The notes below the pieces were generated by a model. That model ran no database searches and had not been told where the DNA came from. It saw only the letters and a program-made list of their open reading frames with translations. From Psychrobacter piscatorii (GTDB lineage: Bacteria > Pseudomonadota > Gammaproteobacteria > Pseudomonadales > Moraxellaceae): a DNA stretch of 49,547 nucleotides. Where the stretch lies: NCBI RefSeq assembly GCF_001444505.1, contig NZ_LNDJ01000054.1, positions 1-49,547 on the forward strand. Direction: 5' to 3'. Shown here one piece after another: positions 16,108 to 26,237 of the stretch (positions are counted from its first letter, which is position 1; every line of letters begins with the position of its first letter). The position numbers were made by a program, and so were the translations under genes.

Positions 16108-17694
16108 TTAGTCTGTCGCCCCAAAACGTTCTTTCGCCATTGGCAGCACGTTAAATATCATTTTACCCACTGCTGTGCCATTACCATCGCGATAATATTG
16201 CAACAGCTCAGGGCCGTATTCTCGCATATCAATGCTATTACTGGCGTTCGGTGATTGAACATTATTTGGCAGATTCGGAAATGCCTTATCTTTGCCATTA
16301 GTAGCAGAATACTGCTGCAAGACATCTATTGTCATACTTTTATCTGGCGCAGTTTTGCCAGTGTTATCTAATTGGCGGTGCAGATGCTGCCATTTGAGCT
16401 GACCACGTTTGTCAAATCCATATAGCTCTTCTACTGTGGCGTTTGCAGCGACTTTAGATTCCGTCTTATCTTCATCATTTATTTGAGCATTTATCATAGC
16501 CAGTATTGTTTGCACCATCGCTTTACTAGTGAGTTCCTTTGAGCTTTGAATCGTCTCAAAGGCTGTCATAGGCTCGGCTTCTTTTACCAGCTCTGGATAT
16601 TTTTGGCTAATGCGCTTGTAGAAGATTTGCAGATAATTTTGATAATCGTCTTGATAGCTATCAAAACTTTGTACTCGGCGAATGATTTGGTCAGTTGAGA
16701 GCATTGCTGATAGCTGATGCGCAGGCAACTTGGGAGACAGCGATGCAAGCGTACTAGCCGCGACATAGTTGAACTGGCTAACAGGCGCCGCCTCATAAGT
16801 CAGATCCGATGCAGCAAAGTGGCTTTTTATCACCTCACTACCGAATCCTTTAGGGAGCGTTCCATCATCAATCGCTATTTTTAGCCATTTGTTTTGCCAT
16901 TTTGTACCGAGCTTATCGTCTAATAGCTCAGAATTGAACATCGCAACATTATCTGCCCATAGGTAGATATCACCATTTTTCATGTCGACATAGATGGGCT
17001 GATTGATACTGCTGTGATGATTGCGTGCTAGATATTGGGCGCTGGCGAGCATCGTCGCCTTACCTGCCAATGGCTGATAGACACCCTGAGCATCGATAGA
17101 CAGTGGTTTTAGTAGATACTCATCGAGCAGTTGCGCTTTTTTAATATCTAGTGGTTTTGGTTTGTCTTCATAACTGTCAAACAGCGCTTGATAGTCTGCT
17201 GGCACTGTCACATCGCTATCGTACTGGTGCTCCTCCCACGCATAATAAGCATCCACGCACTCAAGATAAGATTGCTTGAGGGCATCACGCTCTTTATCGT
17301 AATCGGTGGCGAAAATGTCTTTATTTTGCTTTTCTGCCTGCATGATCAATGCCGCATAGGCTTGGTCATGTGTCTCTTCGCAGTGTGCATCCACATAATC
17401 TGATGCCACGACTTGTGCGCCAGATGCCGCCGTACGCTGCTGGCGGTTACTGATCTCAATATTGCTATGGTATCTGAACGATTGGCGGCGCTGTTTTTGT
17501 AATGCGCTGGCCAATGTTTTTTTGGCGGTGCTGGGTGACGGGTTCGCCGCCAGCGTATTTGAAGGGTTCACATTGGTCGTTTGGCAACCAGTTAGCAAAA
17601 GCGCCCCTGATAGAAAAACACTGGTCAATAATAAGTGATTTTTCATCATAGATGGCAGACGACGTTGGATCAGATTTTGAGGTGCGATTTTCAT
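16108..17694 (-). CDS. Hypothetical lipoprotein, second of a tandem pair
   Basis: This 528-residue protein has a signal sequence with a lipobox (LLLTGCQTT, Cys near residue 37) and so should be an outer- or inner-membrane lipoprotein. I chose the ATG at 17694 because AAGGAT precedes it, which leaves a 16-residue basic leader before the hydrophobic core; an internal ATG at 17646 is an alternative. After the lipobox come a Ser/Thr/Asn-rich linker, a Gln/Arg segment (KQRRQSFRYHSN), two cysteines in the mature part (about 103 and 151) and a long, mostly helical domain. I do not recognise a known family. It is 55 bp downstream of a larger, similarly built lipoprotein gene, which suggests an operon. 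Confidence 0.75.
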   Translation of the reverse strand: MKIAPQNLIQRRLPSMMKNHLLLTSVFLSGALLLTGCQTTNVNPSNTLAANPSPSTAKKTLASALQKQRRQSFRYHSNIEISNRQQRTAASGAQVVASDYVDAHCEETHDQAYAALIMQAEKQNKDIFATDYDKERDALKQSYLECVDAYYAWEEHQYDSDVTVPADYQALFDSYEDKPKPLDIKKAQLLDEYLLKPLSIDAQGVYQPLAGKATMLASAQYLARNHHSSINQPIYVDMKNGDIYLWADNVAMFNSELLDDKLGTKWQNKWLKIAIDDGTLPKGFGSEVIKSHFAASDLTYEAAPVSQFNYVAASTLASLSPKLPAHQLSAMLSTDQIIRRVQSFDSYQDDYQNYLQIFYKRISQKYPELVKEAEPMTAFETIQSSKELTSKAMVQTILAMINAQINDEDKTESKVAANATVEELYGFDKRGQLKWQHLHRQLDNTGKTAPDKSMTIDVLQQYSATNGKDKAFPNLPNNVQSPNASNSIDMREYGPELLQYYRDGNGTAVGKMIFNVLPMAKERFGATD

Positions 17695-17749
17695 TTTTTA
17701 TCCTTAATAGAGATGAGGGTACATACGATAAGTTGATGCGACTTATTTT

Positions 17750-19882
17750 TTATTGTGTATTGTCGTCATCATACGTAGAGCTCTCATCAATTGATTCTGC
17801 ATCATAACGATTCTCATATTCGTCACTACTATAATCAGTCTCTAAGCTGCCATCCTCATAATCGTAACGCGCATAGCGTGCCGTTTGTAGTCTGTCTTTT
17901 TTCTGGCGCTGTGCTGCTATCCATGCATTACCATCGATAGGCGCTACCGCATTTGAGCCAAATGACTCTGCCAATAGTGGCGTTAGGGCATGTCTTTTAA
18001 AGCTGGCTTTATCATAGCGGACTTGATTGAGCATGGTCGTCGTAGAGCCAAGTAAATCACCACCGATATTGACGCGCTGCTGCTTGGCAAGCAGGCGATC
18101 TGAGTTATCTAAATAATAGTAATTAATCTGATTAAAAGAGATAGGGCCAATGGCTTCGATAAACTGCAATAACGAACCCACATCCGCACTTTGATAGCCT
18201 TTGTTGTATAGCTGTGCTTTGGCAAGCGCCGCCTTTAGTATAGCGCCATCAGGATATTTTTCTAGATGGGCATCCACATACTCTTGCAACGACTTGGTCA
18301 CATATTTCAGAGTCTTACCAATCATTTCACCACTTTGTTGACTGCCAAAATAAACTTTTACTGCTCGAGTCGCGCCAACTTCTTTGGCAAACGCATCACC
18401 ACTGATGTCTACGGCGCTAAAGTGCTCAGGTGCCAACTCTGCCATGCTGCTCTGTATGGCATTTAGCACTGCATCATAGAGTACCGCGGGCGGCAACTGC
18501 GCCGTGATACTTTCAGGCAAACCAAAGCTGACCGTATGTGAGGCCATCTGCGAGGGTAATGGGGTGTTCTCAGGATTGACGAGCGCAACGATTGGCATGA
18601 TTGCCGATGGGTCGAGCGTGACACTGCTGTTGTTAAAATCAAATGCCACTGGTATCTGTATGGATGAGCTGATGGTTGGCGTGGCATAGTCGTAGCTATA
18701 GACGCTTTGTAATTGCCGCTGTTTTGGGTTGTACTGACTGACGCTATTGAATGTCAAATGCTGATATTGATAGGCGTTGGATGCAGCGATTTGCTCAGGA
18801 GTGCGGCTGAACATCGTCAGTATGTTACCAATCAAGCCAGTAGAAGACATTGATAGCTCCTCGCTATTGGTCGGCTCTGTCTTAGCACGCTGTTTTGCCA
18901 TTTGCATGGCTTCATATTTTGCAGCCATTGTCTTCGGGCTTAACCTCGACATGCCGGAGAGCATGCCTCCAGTCTCACCGCCGTACTCATCATATTCGTC
19001 AGTGGCATATTCATCAGTAGAATAGTCATCACTGACATAATCGTCGCTATCACGGTCTTCTGCATCGTAGTCGTACTCTTCATCAGCACTGGCTGGCTCA
19101 TTCTCCCCTGCTTCAGCCAATATAGCAGCAATGGCCTTTCTTTCTGCTTCAGCTTCTGCTATAGACTTATCATAGTCACTAGGATAGTCGGACTCTATCG
19201 AATCTTTCGCATCATCATAATCGTAGTTAATACCCTCTACCACACAGACTTCATAAGCGTCATCATCTTCGTTTTCATTGCATTTATTCGACTCTACACC
19301 TACCGCTGCTAATTCTGCTCTAGCCTCAGCTTGCGCTTCATCATCGCTACTATCATACATACCCTCAGGCTGATAGGCATAGGTCTCTATAATCGTTCTA
19401 AGTAAGCTGCTTGAGCCTGCATCGATACTATCGGCATCGATAAATGGTACTGCTTGGTAATTGGCTTGCGCGACGGCCACATGCTCTGTTGCCAAATGCT
19501 GGCGAATCGCTGTCAATAAATGCGCCTTGGCTTGGTGTTCAGTGTTGGGATATTTTTCTTGATTAAACAGTTGCGCGTAACGCTCAGCTTGGGCCTCTTG
19601 ACTAGCCGTAAAAGCGCGACCTTGACGTTGGCTCTGAGCAAGATTTGCAGTGCTAAAATCCATAAGGGTACTGGAGGCTGCCACATCCGCTGAGGCAGTC
19701 GGATTTGATTGACAACCTGTAAGCACAAGCGACGCACTACCAACTAGCAAAGCGATAGAGGTTAATTTGCTTGTTTGAAATACATGACCATTATTATTTT
19801 TATTGTCAGTGATAGGCAAATAATTACTCGCCATCTCAGAGTAGCACTGTCGATTACGGTTATTAACATGGTTTGATGACAT
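17750..19882 (-). CDS. Large acidic hypothetical lipoprotein, first of a tandem pair
   Basis: This 710-residue protein has a long polar leader (about 40 residues), a hydrophobic core and a lipobox (LVLTGCQSN, Cys near 57). The mature N-terminal third is extremely acidic and Tyr-rich, with a low-complexity Asp/Tyr/Ser stretch near residues 265-305 and another at the C-terminus. Two cysteines near residues 200 and 213 could form a disulphide. The central and C-terminal regions (about 360-660) look globular. I do not recognise the family. Layout is shared with the next gene: lipobox, Gln/Arg segment near the mature N-terminus, then a large domain. The pair may be old paralogues or partners at the cell surface. 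Confidence 0.75.
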   Translation of the reverse strand: MSSNHVNNRNRQCYSEMASNYLPITDNKNNNGHVFQTSKLTSIALLVGSASLVLTGCQSNPTASADVAASSTLMDFSTANLAQSQRQGRAFTASQEAQAERYAQLFNQEKYPNTEHQAKAHLLTAIRQHLATEHVAVAQANYQAVPFIDADSIDAGSSSLLRTIIETYAYQPEGMYDSSDDEAQAEARAELAAVGVESNKCNENEDDDAYEVCVVEGINYDYDDAKDSIESDYPSDYDKSIAEAEAERKAIAAILAEAGENEPASADEEYDYDAEDRDSDDYVSDDYSTDEYATDEYDEYGGETGGMLSGMSRLSPKTMAAKYEAMQMAKQRAKTEPTNSEELSMSSTGLIGNILTMFSRTPEQIAASNAYQYQHLTFNSVSQYNPKQRQLQSVYSYDYATPTISSSIQIPVAFDFNNSSVTLDPSAIMPIVALVNPENTPLPSQMASHTVSFGLPESITAQLPPAVLYDAVLNAIQSSMAELAPEHFSAVDISGDAFAKEVGATRAVKVYFGSQQSGEMIGKTLKYVTKSLQEYVDAHLEKYPDGAILKAALAKAQLYNKGYQSADVGSLLQFIEAIGPISFNQINYYYLDNSDRLLAKQQRVNIGGDLLGSTTTMLNQVRYDKASFKRHALTPLLAESFGSNAVAPIDGNAWIAAQRQKKDRLQTARYARYDYEDGSLETDYSSDEYENRYDAESIDESSTYDDDNTQ

Positions 19883-20199
19883 AAGAATCTCTTTGTATAA
19901 ATAGCCAGTCGTTAACGGATGTACATTAGTACTGTACTTTATATCACAAGACGTTACAATTTAGTAATATTAAGACCCATTTTTAAAGAAAATCTTCACT
20001 GGTTAGTGAGCTTCTCTGCACAATTCATATGACACTAATTATGTATATATCGATAGAAAATCACTCGTACTGCACATCATATAAAAACTCAAATGACAAA
20101 AGATGATAAACAACTTTCTACTATTTGATATTTTCGTTACTATTTAAGCGTATTTATTTGATACCCTCTTTTTTCTACTCGCCCAAAAAGGACTTTGCG
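19883..20199. other. Divergent intergenic region, lipoprotein operon and ggt
   Basis: This 317-base AT-rich stretch between the two divergent start codons must hold promoters for both directions. I see no palindrome, hairpin or reading frame worth naming, apart from AAAAGGA just before the ggt start. Confidence 0.5.
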
Positions 20200-22149
20200 A
20201 TGTCACCATCATTATCTCACCAGCATCGAATGACTCAGCAAAAAACCCCCAAGACTCATAACAAGTTAAAATCTAGTGCTTTACTGATTACGAGTGCGCT
20301 ACTACTCTCTGTCTCAGCCCATGCGCTAGAGCCAACCGTTTCAGCCAACAGCCCCACAGTCAATAACACATCCATTGATACCAATGCGCTAAATCTAGCC
20401 ATTATGACGGACAATCCAACTGTCCTATCTGAAACCAAACGCATCACACGGGCAAAAACCAGTACTCTAAAAACCACCTCAAACAATGCCAATAGCGACC
20501 AAGCTATCTACTCTGAAGATGCAATTCATCATCCAGTATGGGCAAAAAATGGCATGGTCGCCACCCAAGAAGCGCTTGCTTCTGACATCGGATTACAGAT
20601 TTTGAAAGACGGTGGTAATGCGGTAGATGCTGGGGTTGCGGTTGGCTTTGCCCTTGCTGTGACCTTGCCACGTGCTGGTAATATCGGTGGTGGCGGCTTT
20701 ATGATGATTTATGACGCCAAGCAAGACAAAACCGTCGCGCTTGATTATCGTGAAAAAGCACCAAGTAGCGCCTCTCGCGATATGTATCTCGACGATGAGG
20801 GCAACGCAGTCAGTGACTTATCTCGTTATCATGGCTTAGCCGTTGGGGTGCCGGGGACAGTAGCAGGGCTACTAAAAGCATTAGAAGAGCATGGCACCAT
20901 GAGCCGCGAGCAAGTCATGGCACCAGCGATCGCATTGGCAGAAGACGGTATAGAGGTTACTGCAGGTTTGTCCGAATCGCTTACTGCTTTGAGTGATCGC
21001 TTGCAAAAATGGCCAAGCACCAAAAAGGTATTTTTCAAGCCTGATGGCAGCGCTTATCAACCGGGTGAGCGGTTAAAGCAGCCTGAGCTTGCCCGCTCGC
21101 TAAAGCGAATCGCGGTACAAGGCGCAGACGGATTTTATAAAGGGAAAACCGCGCGTGACATCGTAAAAACCGTCAATGAAGCAGGCGGTAGTATGAGCTT
21201 GCAGGATTTAGCCGATTACGAAGCCATCGCCCGCGTGCCTGTCAAAGGTGATTACCGTGGTTATGAGATTGTCTCTATGCCACCGCCCTCCTCTGGTGGT
21301 ATTCACATTATTGAAATATTAAATATCTTAGAAGGCTATCCACTGGGGGACTATGGTCAAAACAGCGCACAAACCATTCACTTGATGGCGGAAGCAATGC
21401 AACTGGCTTATGCAGATCGTGCTGAGTACCTAGGGGATTCTGACTTTATCGACGTACCTGCTAGCGGCCTAACGTCACAAGCCTATGCGGATAACCTGCG
21501 TACGTTAATTGATCCAAATAAAGCCACGCCAGCCGCGACCATCAAAGCAAACAACCCGCTCCCTTATGAGAGCGATCAAACCACGCATTTCTCTATCGTT
21601 GATAAAGACGGCAATGCCATCGCCAACACCTATACGTTGAACTTCTCTTATGGCACTGGTCTCGTGGCTGACGGCACAGGTATTTTGTTAAATAACGAAA
21701 TGGATGATTTTTCTGCCAAGCCGGGCGTACCAAATGGCTATGGACTGATTGGTGGTGACGCCAATGCTGTTGAAGCCAATAAGCGTCCGCTATCCTCGAT
21801 GAGTCCAACGCTGGTATTCAAAGACAACAAACCGTATATCGTTACGGGCAGCCCAGGCGGTAGTCGTATTATCACGACCGTCACTCAAATCATCTCCAAC
21901 GTCATCGACCATGATATGAACATCGCTGAGGCAACCCACGCGCCGCGTATTCATGACCAATGGCTACCTGATGAGATTCGAGTTGAAAAAGCACTAAATA
22001 TTGATACGGTCAAAAAACTAGAATCTATGGGTCATACCGTCAGTCCAAAATCAGCCATGGGCTCCACGCAGTCGATTATGCTCACACCAAACGGCCTGTA
22101 TGGATCTTCTGATCCCCGTATTGTGGATGCAGCGGTGGTTGGATACTAA
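20200..22149 (+). CDS. ggt: Gamma-glutamyltransferase (glutathione hydrolase) precursor
   Basis: This Ntn-hydrolase precursor cleaves glutathione and other gamma-glutamyl compounds in the periplasm. I place the start at 20200 (AAAAGGA 8 bases ahead), giving 649 residues; an in-frame upstream start at 20125 lacks support. A signal peptide (hydrophobic core SSALLITSALLLSVSAHA) is followed by about 60 low-complexity Thr/Asn-rich residues before the conserved large subunit, which begins HHPVWAKNGMVATQE. Substrate motifs GNAVDAGVAVGFAL and GNIGGGGFM follow. The self-cleavage nucleophile is the first Thr of TTHFSIVD (T461), and the small subunit carries SMSPTLVF and TGSPGGSRI. All catalytic elements are present. 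Confidence 0.95.
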   Translation: MSPSLSHQHRMTQQKTPKTHNKLKSSALLITSALLLSVSAHALEPTVSANSPTVNNTSIDTNALNLAIMTDNPTVLSETKRITRAKTSTLKTTSNNANSDQAIYSEDAIHHPVWAKNGMVATQEALASDIGLQILKDGGNAVDAGVAVGFALAVTLPRAGNIGGGGFMMIYDAKQDKTVALDYREKAPSSASRDMYLDDEGNAVSDLSRYHGLAVGVPGTVAGLLKALEEHGTMSREQVMAPAIALAEDGIEVTAGLSESLTALSDRLQKWPSTKKVFFKPDGSAYQPGERLKQPELARSLKRIAVQGADGFYKGKTARDIVKTVNEAGGSMSLQDLADYEAIARVPVKGDYRGYEIVSMPPPSSGGIHIIEILNILEGYPLGDYGQNSAQTIHLMAEAMQLAYADRAEYLGDSDFIDVPASGLTSQAYADNLRTLIDPNKATPAATIKANNPLPYESDQTTHFSIVDKDGNAIANTYTLNFSYGTGLVADGTGILLNNEMDDFSAKPGVPNGYGLIGGDANAVEANKRPLSSMSPTLVFKDNKPYIVTGSPGGSRIITTVTQIISNVIDHDMNIAEATHAPRIHDQWLPDEIRVEKALNIDTVKKLESMGHTVSPKSAMGSTQSIMLTPNGLYGSSDPRIVDAAVVGY

Positions 22150-22180
22150 GTTAAATTGTCATTACTTATCAATTATATAG

Positions 22181-22213
22181 CCCTCCGCACTTTACCTTGT
22201 TGAGGGTTTTTTT
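22181..22213 (+). terminator. Probable terminator after ggt
   Basis: CCCTC (22181-22185) pairs with GAGGG (22202-22206) followed by seven T residues, about 30 bases after the ggt stop. The stem is short, but the T-tract and position are right. Confidence 0.6.
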
Positions 22214-22446
22214 ATATCATTTCTTACGTAATTAAATTGACATGATAATTCACATCCCTCAGATTAAACCCTTGCAATCGGTGGCTGCATGCCACAAATA
22301 ATGCTATTATTAACGACCCCATTTAAAGCGTATCAACATGGCTACCGAGGTCTTAACCACCTCTCGATAACACTACAAATGATTGATAATCATCCTGTAT
22401 TTTATCGCTAGCTTATTTCTTTTGATCGTACTAGTAAGAGTCTTCT

Positions 22447-25400
22447 ATGGCATTTGTACACCTTGGTATCCACAGCGAATATTCCATCACCGATTCTATC
22501 GTGCGCATCAAGCCGCTCGTGAAAGCGGCGGCAGCTGACAATCAGCGGGCGCTGGCTTTGACTGATTTGTCCAATTTATATGCCACGGTGAAGTTTTATC
22601 GTGCTTGCCTAGGCGCGGGTATCAAGCCCATTATCGGCAGCGAAGTCATCATGGATAATGAAGACACGCGCCTCACCCTACTTGCGATGAATAACGAAGG
22701 CTATCAAAACATTACCCGTATCGTGTCTCTTGGGTTTACCGAAGGTCGCGCTGACCCTGTCAATCATGGCGTCCCTGTTATCAAGCGTAGCCATATTCTA
22801 GAACATGCGGCAGGTGTGATTGTTCTACTGACCGAAAAGTCAGACGTAGGCCAAGCACTGGTAGGCTCTATGCCAGAAAAAGCCGATGAGCTGCTCACCG
22901 AGTGGCAAGCGCAATTTGGCGATCGTTTATACTTTGCCATCAAGCGTACCAATCGCTCAGGCGAGGACGCTTTTATTAGAGCAGCCATTCACTCAGGTGC
23001 CAAGCACCATATTCCTATCATTGCGCACAATGATGTGCGTTTTTTGGAGCAAGAGGATTTTGATGCGCATGAAGCCCGCGTGTGTATCGCAGGCTCTTAT
23101 GTCTTAGCTGATCCCAGTCGTCCGCAAACCTACTCAGATGAGCAATACCTCAAAACCCAAGAGCAAATGGCGCAGCTGTTTGCTGATATTCCGCAAGTAG
23201 TTGATAACACGTTGCGCTTGGCAACCCGCTGTAATGTCACTTTGACACTGGGCATTAATGTACTACCCGACTTCCCTGTCCCTGAAGGCGAGACGATTGA
23301 ATCGTTTTTTCGGGCAGAGTCAAAGCGCGGTCTGGAAGAGCGCTTAGACAAGCTTTTCCCTGTCGAAGCACGTACGGACAATTGGAGCGACTTCCGTCAA
23401 AGATATGACGAGCGCCTCGCCTACGAGCTGGATATTATTCTATCCATGGGCTTTCCCGGTTACTTCCTAATTGTGATGGACTTTATCCGCTGGGCAAAAG
23501 CCAATGGTGTCCCCGTAGGCCCTGGACGTGGTTCTGGTGCAGGTTCATTGGTCGCCTACGCGCTCAATATTACCGACCTTGATCCGATTCATTACGATCT
23601 ACTATTCGAGCGCTTCTTGAACCCTGAGCGTGTATCGATGCCCGATTTCGATATCGACTTTTGTATCGAAGGGCGCGATCGCGTGATTGACTATGTGGCG
23701 CAAACCTACGGTCGTGATGCCGTTTCACAGATTATTACCTTTGGTACGATGGCCGCAAAAGCGGTGGTGCGCGATGTGGCACGCGTCCAAAGTAAATCAT
23801 ACTTCTTGGCCAATAAAATATCCAAGCTCATTCCCAAAACACCGGGCATCACCCTCAGCCAAGCGCTTGAGCAAGAACCACAGCTCAAAGACTTGATCTC
23901 TAACCCTGACAACATGGATTATGAAGATGCCATTGAAATCTGGGAGATGGCAGTCAAGCTCGAAGGCGTCTGCCGAAACGTCGGTAAACATGCTGGTGGT
24001 GTATTGATTGCGCCGCATAAAATCACGGACTTTAGTGCCATTTATTGTGATGATGAGGGTCACCGTGTCAGCCAGTTTGATAAAGACGATGTCGAGGCGG
24101 TAGGACTGGTGAAGTTTGACTTTTTGGGTCTACGTAACTTAACGGTCATCAACGCAGCGGTTGAGAATATCAACTTGCGCCGTGCCAAAGAAAACGTACC
24201 CGCATTGGTATTGGAAGATTTGCCGTTAGATGATGTTAAAGCCTATAAGTTGCTGCAAGATGCCAAAACAACCGCCGTCTTTCAGCTAGAAAGTATGGGT
24301 ATGAAAAAGTATTTGGCCAAACTGCAGCCGACCAATATCGAAGATGTGATCGCCATGTGTGCGCTGTATCGTCCCGGCCCACTTGATGCAGGCATGGTAG
24401 AGATGTATATCGACCGTAAGCACGGCCGTGAGGAAGTCATTTATGACCATCCCAATCTCGAACCGATTTTAGAAAATACTAACGGCGTTATTGTCTATCA
24501 AGAACAGGTCATGCAAATCTCGCAGGTCATGGCAGGTTATAGTTTGGGCGGTGCTGATATGCTTCGCCGCGCCATGGGTAAGAAAAAACCTGAAGAGATG
24601 GCAAAGCAGCGCGATATCTTTGTCACTGGTGCAACCTCACAAGGTATTGATGAGGTCACGTCAGGCGGCGTGTTTGATTTGATGGAAAAGTTTGCAGGTT
24701 ATGGCTTTAACCGCTCGCATTCTGCGGCTTATGGGGTACTTGCCTATCAAACGGCTTATCTCAAGCAGTACTACCCTGCCGAATTCATGGCAGCGGTATT
24801 GACGTCCGATATGAATAACACCGACAATGTGGTGTTCTTTATCAATGATTGCCGCGAAAACTTTGATTTGACTGTGGTCAATCCGTCAGTCAATCGCAGC
24901 GAGTGGCACTTTGTCGCAGACACCCCGACCAATATCATTTATGGTCTTGGGGCGATCAAAGGTGTTGGTGAAGGGGCTGTCGAGTCCATCGTTAATGCTC
25001 GTCGAACGGATGGACCTTTTAAAGACTTATATGATTTTTGCCGCCGTGTGGACATCAAAAAGGTTAATAAGCGTACACTAGAAGCATTGGTTAGCGCAGG
25101 CTGTTTTGATGACTTTGCTACGACGCTACGACCCGACTTACCAGCAGACGAAGCTTACGAGATTCGCGGTGCATTGATGAGCCAATTGCCAAGCGCGGTG
25201 CAAGCAGCTGAGCAAGATCGGCAGAACAACGAGCTTGGCATGATGGATTTGTTTGGCGAAATGGACGGTGTTGTGGCAGCGCCGCCACTCGTGATGACGC
25301 CAGAGTTGATTTGGGGTGACAAGCATCGCCTAAAAGCGGAAAAGAACACCTTAGGATTGTACCTAACGGGTCATCCAATTAATGAATACTTAGATGAGTT

Positions 25401-26166
25401 AAAACGCTATACCTCAGGCGCTCGTCTTAATAAACTGGCAGATACTGGTTATAACGGTAGTTGCTATTTTGCAGGACTCATTATAGACATCGCTAACTTT
25501 GGTAATCGTAATGTGATTACTTTAGATGATGGCACGTCGAGATTGGAAGTCAGCTGCTATGCTGAGCGTTTCAACCGTGTCAAAGAGCAATTGAAAATCG
25601 ATGAAGTCGTCATTATCAAAGGCAGTATTCGTGAGCGTGATGGGCGCTTGTTTGCGCGTCTTGATAGTGCCATGAGCATGGTCGATGCGCGCCTGCGTTG
25701 GCTCAAAAAAATCAGTATCAAAGTCCATGGTAGCGATATCGACCTTCTTACACGCTTGCAACCATTACTCAAATCTGCACAGGCTGATATCATACCTGAG
25801 CCACGCTTGGCTTATAATCAAGAGCAAGATGAGCCAGGCAATAGTGGTAGTAACACTTACGACCCTGCCATGGGCGGCAGTTTGTATGATGAAAATGGCA
25901 ATGACTTACTGGCTCTAGAGAACGATATAAACCATGACGCAATTAATCAAAATAGCATGCCACAAAGTTATGCGAACAATGCGCTCAGTAATACAGATAC
26001 TTCTATCAATGATAACTGCTTGCCACTTGGTTTGAGCGTGTATGACGTTTATGGTATCGCCAATGTGGGACTATCCGAACATTGGCGGGTTTACCCGAAC
26101 GATGATAACTTGCAACAACTGAAGACGTTAGTTAGTGAAGATAACTTACACTTTCATTACAGCTAA
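22447..26166 (+). CDS. dnaE: DNA polymerase III alpha subunit
   Basis: This is the replicative polymerase catalytic subunit (1239 residues). An N-terminal PHP domain (about 1-270, starting FVHLGIHSEYSITDS) is followed by the polymerase palm with acidic residues D402 and D404 (MPDFDIDFCIEGRD) and D558 (VKFDFLGLRN). The tidy GPGRGSGAGSLVAYAL motif precedes them. Thumb and fingers, tandem helix-hairpin-helix (about residues 830-900) and an OB-fold (about 990-1075) follow. The C-terminal tail contains an Asn/Asp-rich low-complexity insert (about 1120-1180), making it somewhat longer than the 1160 residues of Escherichia coli. An HPt gene begins 71 bases downstream on the same strand. Confidence 0.97.
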   Translation: MAFVHLGIHSEYSITDSIVRIKPLVKAAAADNQRALALTDLSNLYATVKFYRACLGAGIKPIIGSEVIMDNEDTRLTLLAMNNEGYQNITRIVSLGFTEGRADPVNHGVPVIKRSHILEHAAGVIVLLTEKSDVGQALVGSMPEKADELLTEWQAQFGDRLYFAIKRTNRSGEDAFIRAAIHSGAKHHIPIIAHNDVRFLEQEDFDAHEARVCIAGSYVLADPSRPQTYSDEQYLKTQEQMAQLFADIPQVVDNTLRLATRCNVTLTLGINVLPDFPVPEGETIESFFRAESKRGLEERLDKLFPVEARTDNWSDFRQRYDERLAYELDIILSMGFPGYFLIVMDFIRWAKANGVPVGPGRGSGAGSLVAYALNITDLDPIHYDLLFERFLNPERVSMPDFDIDFCIEGRDRVIDYVAQTYGRDAVSQIITFGTMAAKAVVRDVARVQSKSYFLANKISKLIPKTPGITLSQALEQEPQLKDLISNPDNMDYEDAIEIWEMAVKLEGVCRNVGKHAGGVLIAPHKITDFSAIYCDDEGHRVSQFDKDDVEAVGLVKFDFLGLRNLTVINAAVENINLRRAKENVPALVLEDLPLDDVKAYKLLQDAKTTAVFQLESMGMKKYLAKLQPTNIEDVIAMCALYRPGPLDAGMVEMYIDRKHGREEVIYDHPNLEPILENTNGVIVYQEQVMQISQVMAGYSLGGADMLRRAMGKKKPEEMAKQRDIFVTGATSQGIDEVTSGGVFDLMEKFAGYGFNRSHSAAYGVLAYQTAYLKQYYPAEFMAAVLTSDMNNTDNVVFFINDCRENFDLTVVNPSVNRSEWHFVADTPTNIIYGLGAIKGVGEGAVESIVNARRTDGPFKDLYDFCRRVDIKKVNKRTLEALVSAGCFDDFATTLRPDLPADEAYEIRGALMSQLPSAVQAAEQDRQNNELGMMDLFGEMDGVVAAPPLVMTPELIWGDKHRLKAEKNTLGLYLTGHPINEYLDELKRYTSGARLNKLADTGYNGSCYFAGLIIDIANFGNRNVITLDDGTSRLEVSCYAERFNRVKEQLKIDEVVIIKGSIRERDGRLFARLDSAMSMVDARLRWLKKISIKVHGSDIDLLTRLQPLLKSAQADIIPEPRLAYNQEQDEPGNSGSNTYDPAMGGSLYDENGNDLLALENDINHDAINQNSMPQSYANNALSNTDTSINDNCLPLGLSVYDVYGIANVGLSEHWRVYPNDDNLQQLKTLVSEDNLHFHYS

Positions 26167-26237
26167 AATGCACAATCCCACCAAAAATCTACTATAGTAA
26201 CTTGACTGCTTTAACTTTTAACAATTGGATAAAAGCC

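Noticed and set aside
22379..22398. ATGATTGATAATCAT-like dyad upstream of dnaE, suggestive of a Fur box
   Set aside because: By eye only about 12 of 19 positions fit the Fur consensus and dnaE is not an expected iron-regulated gene.
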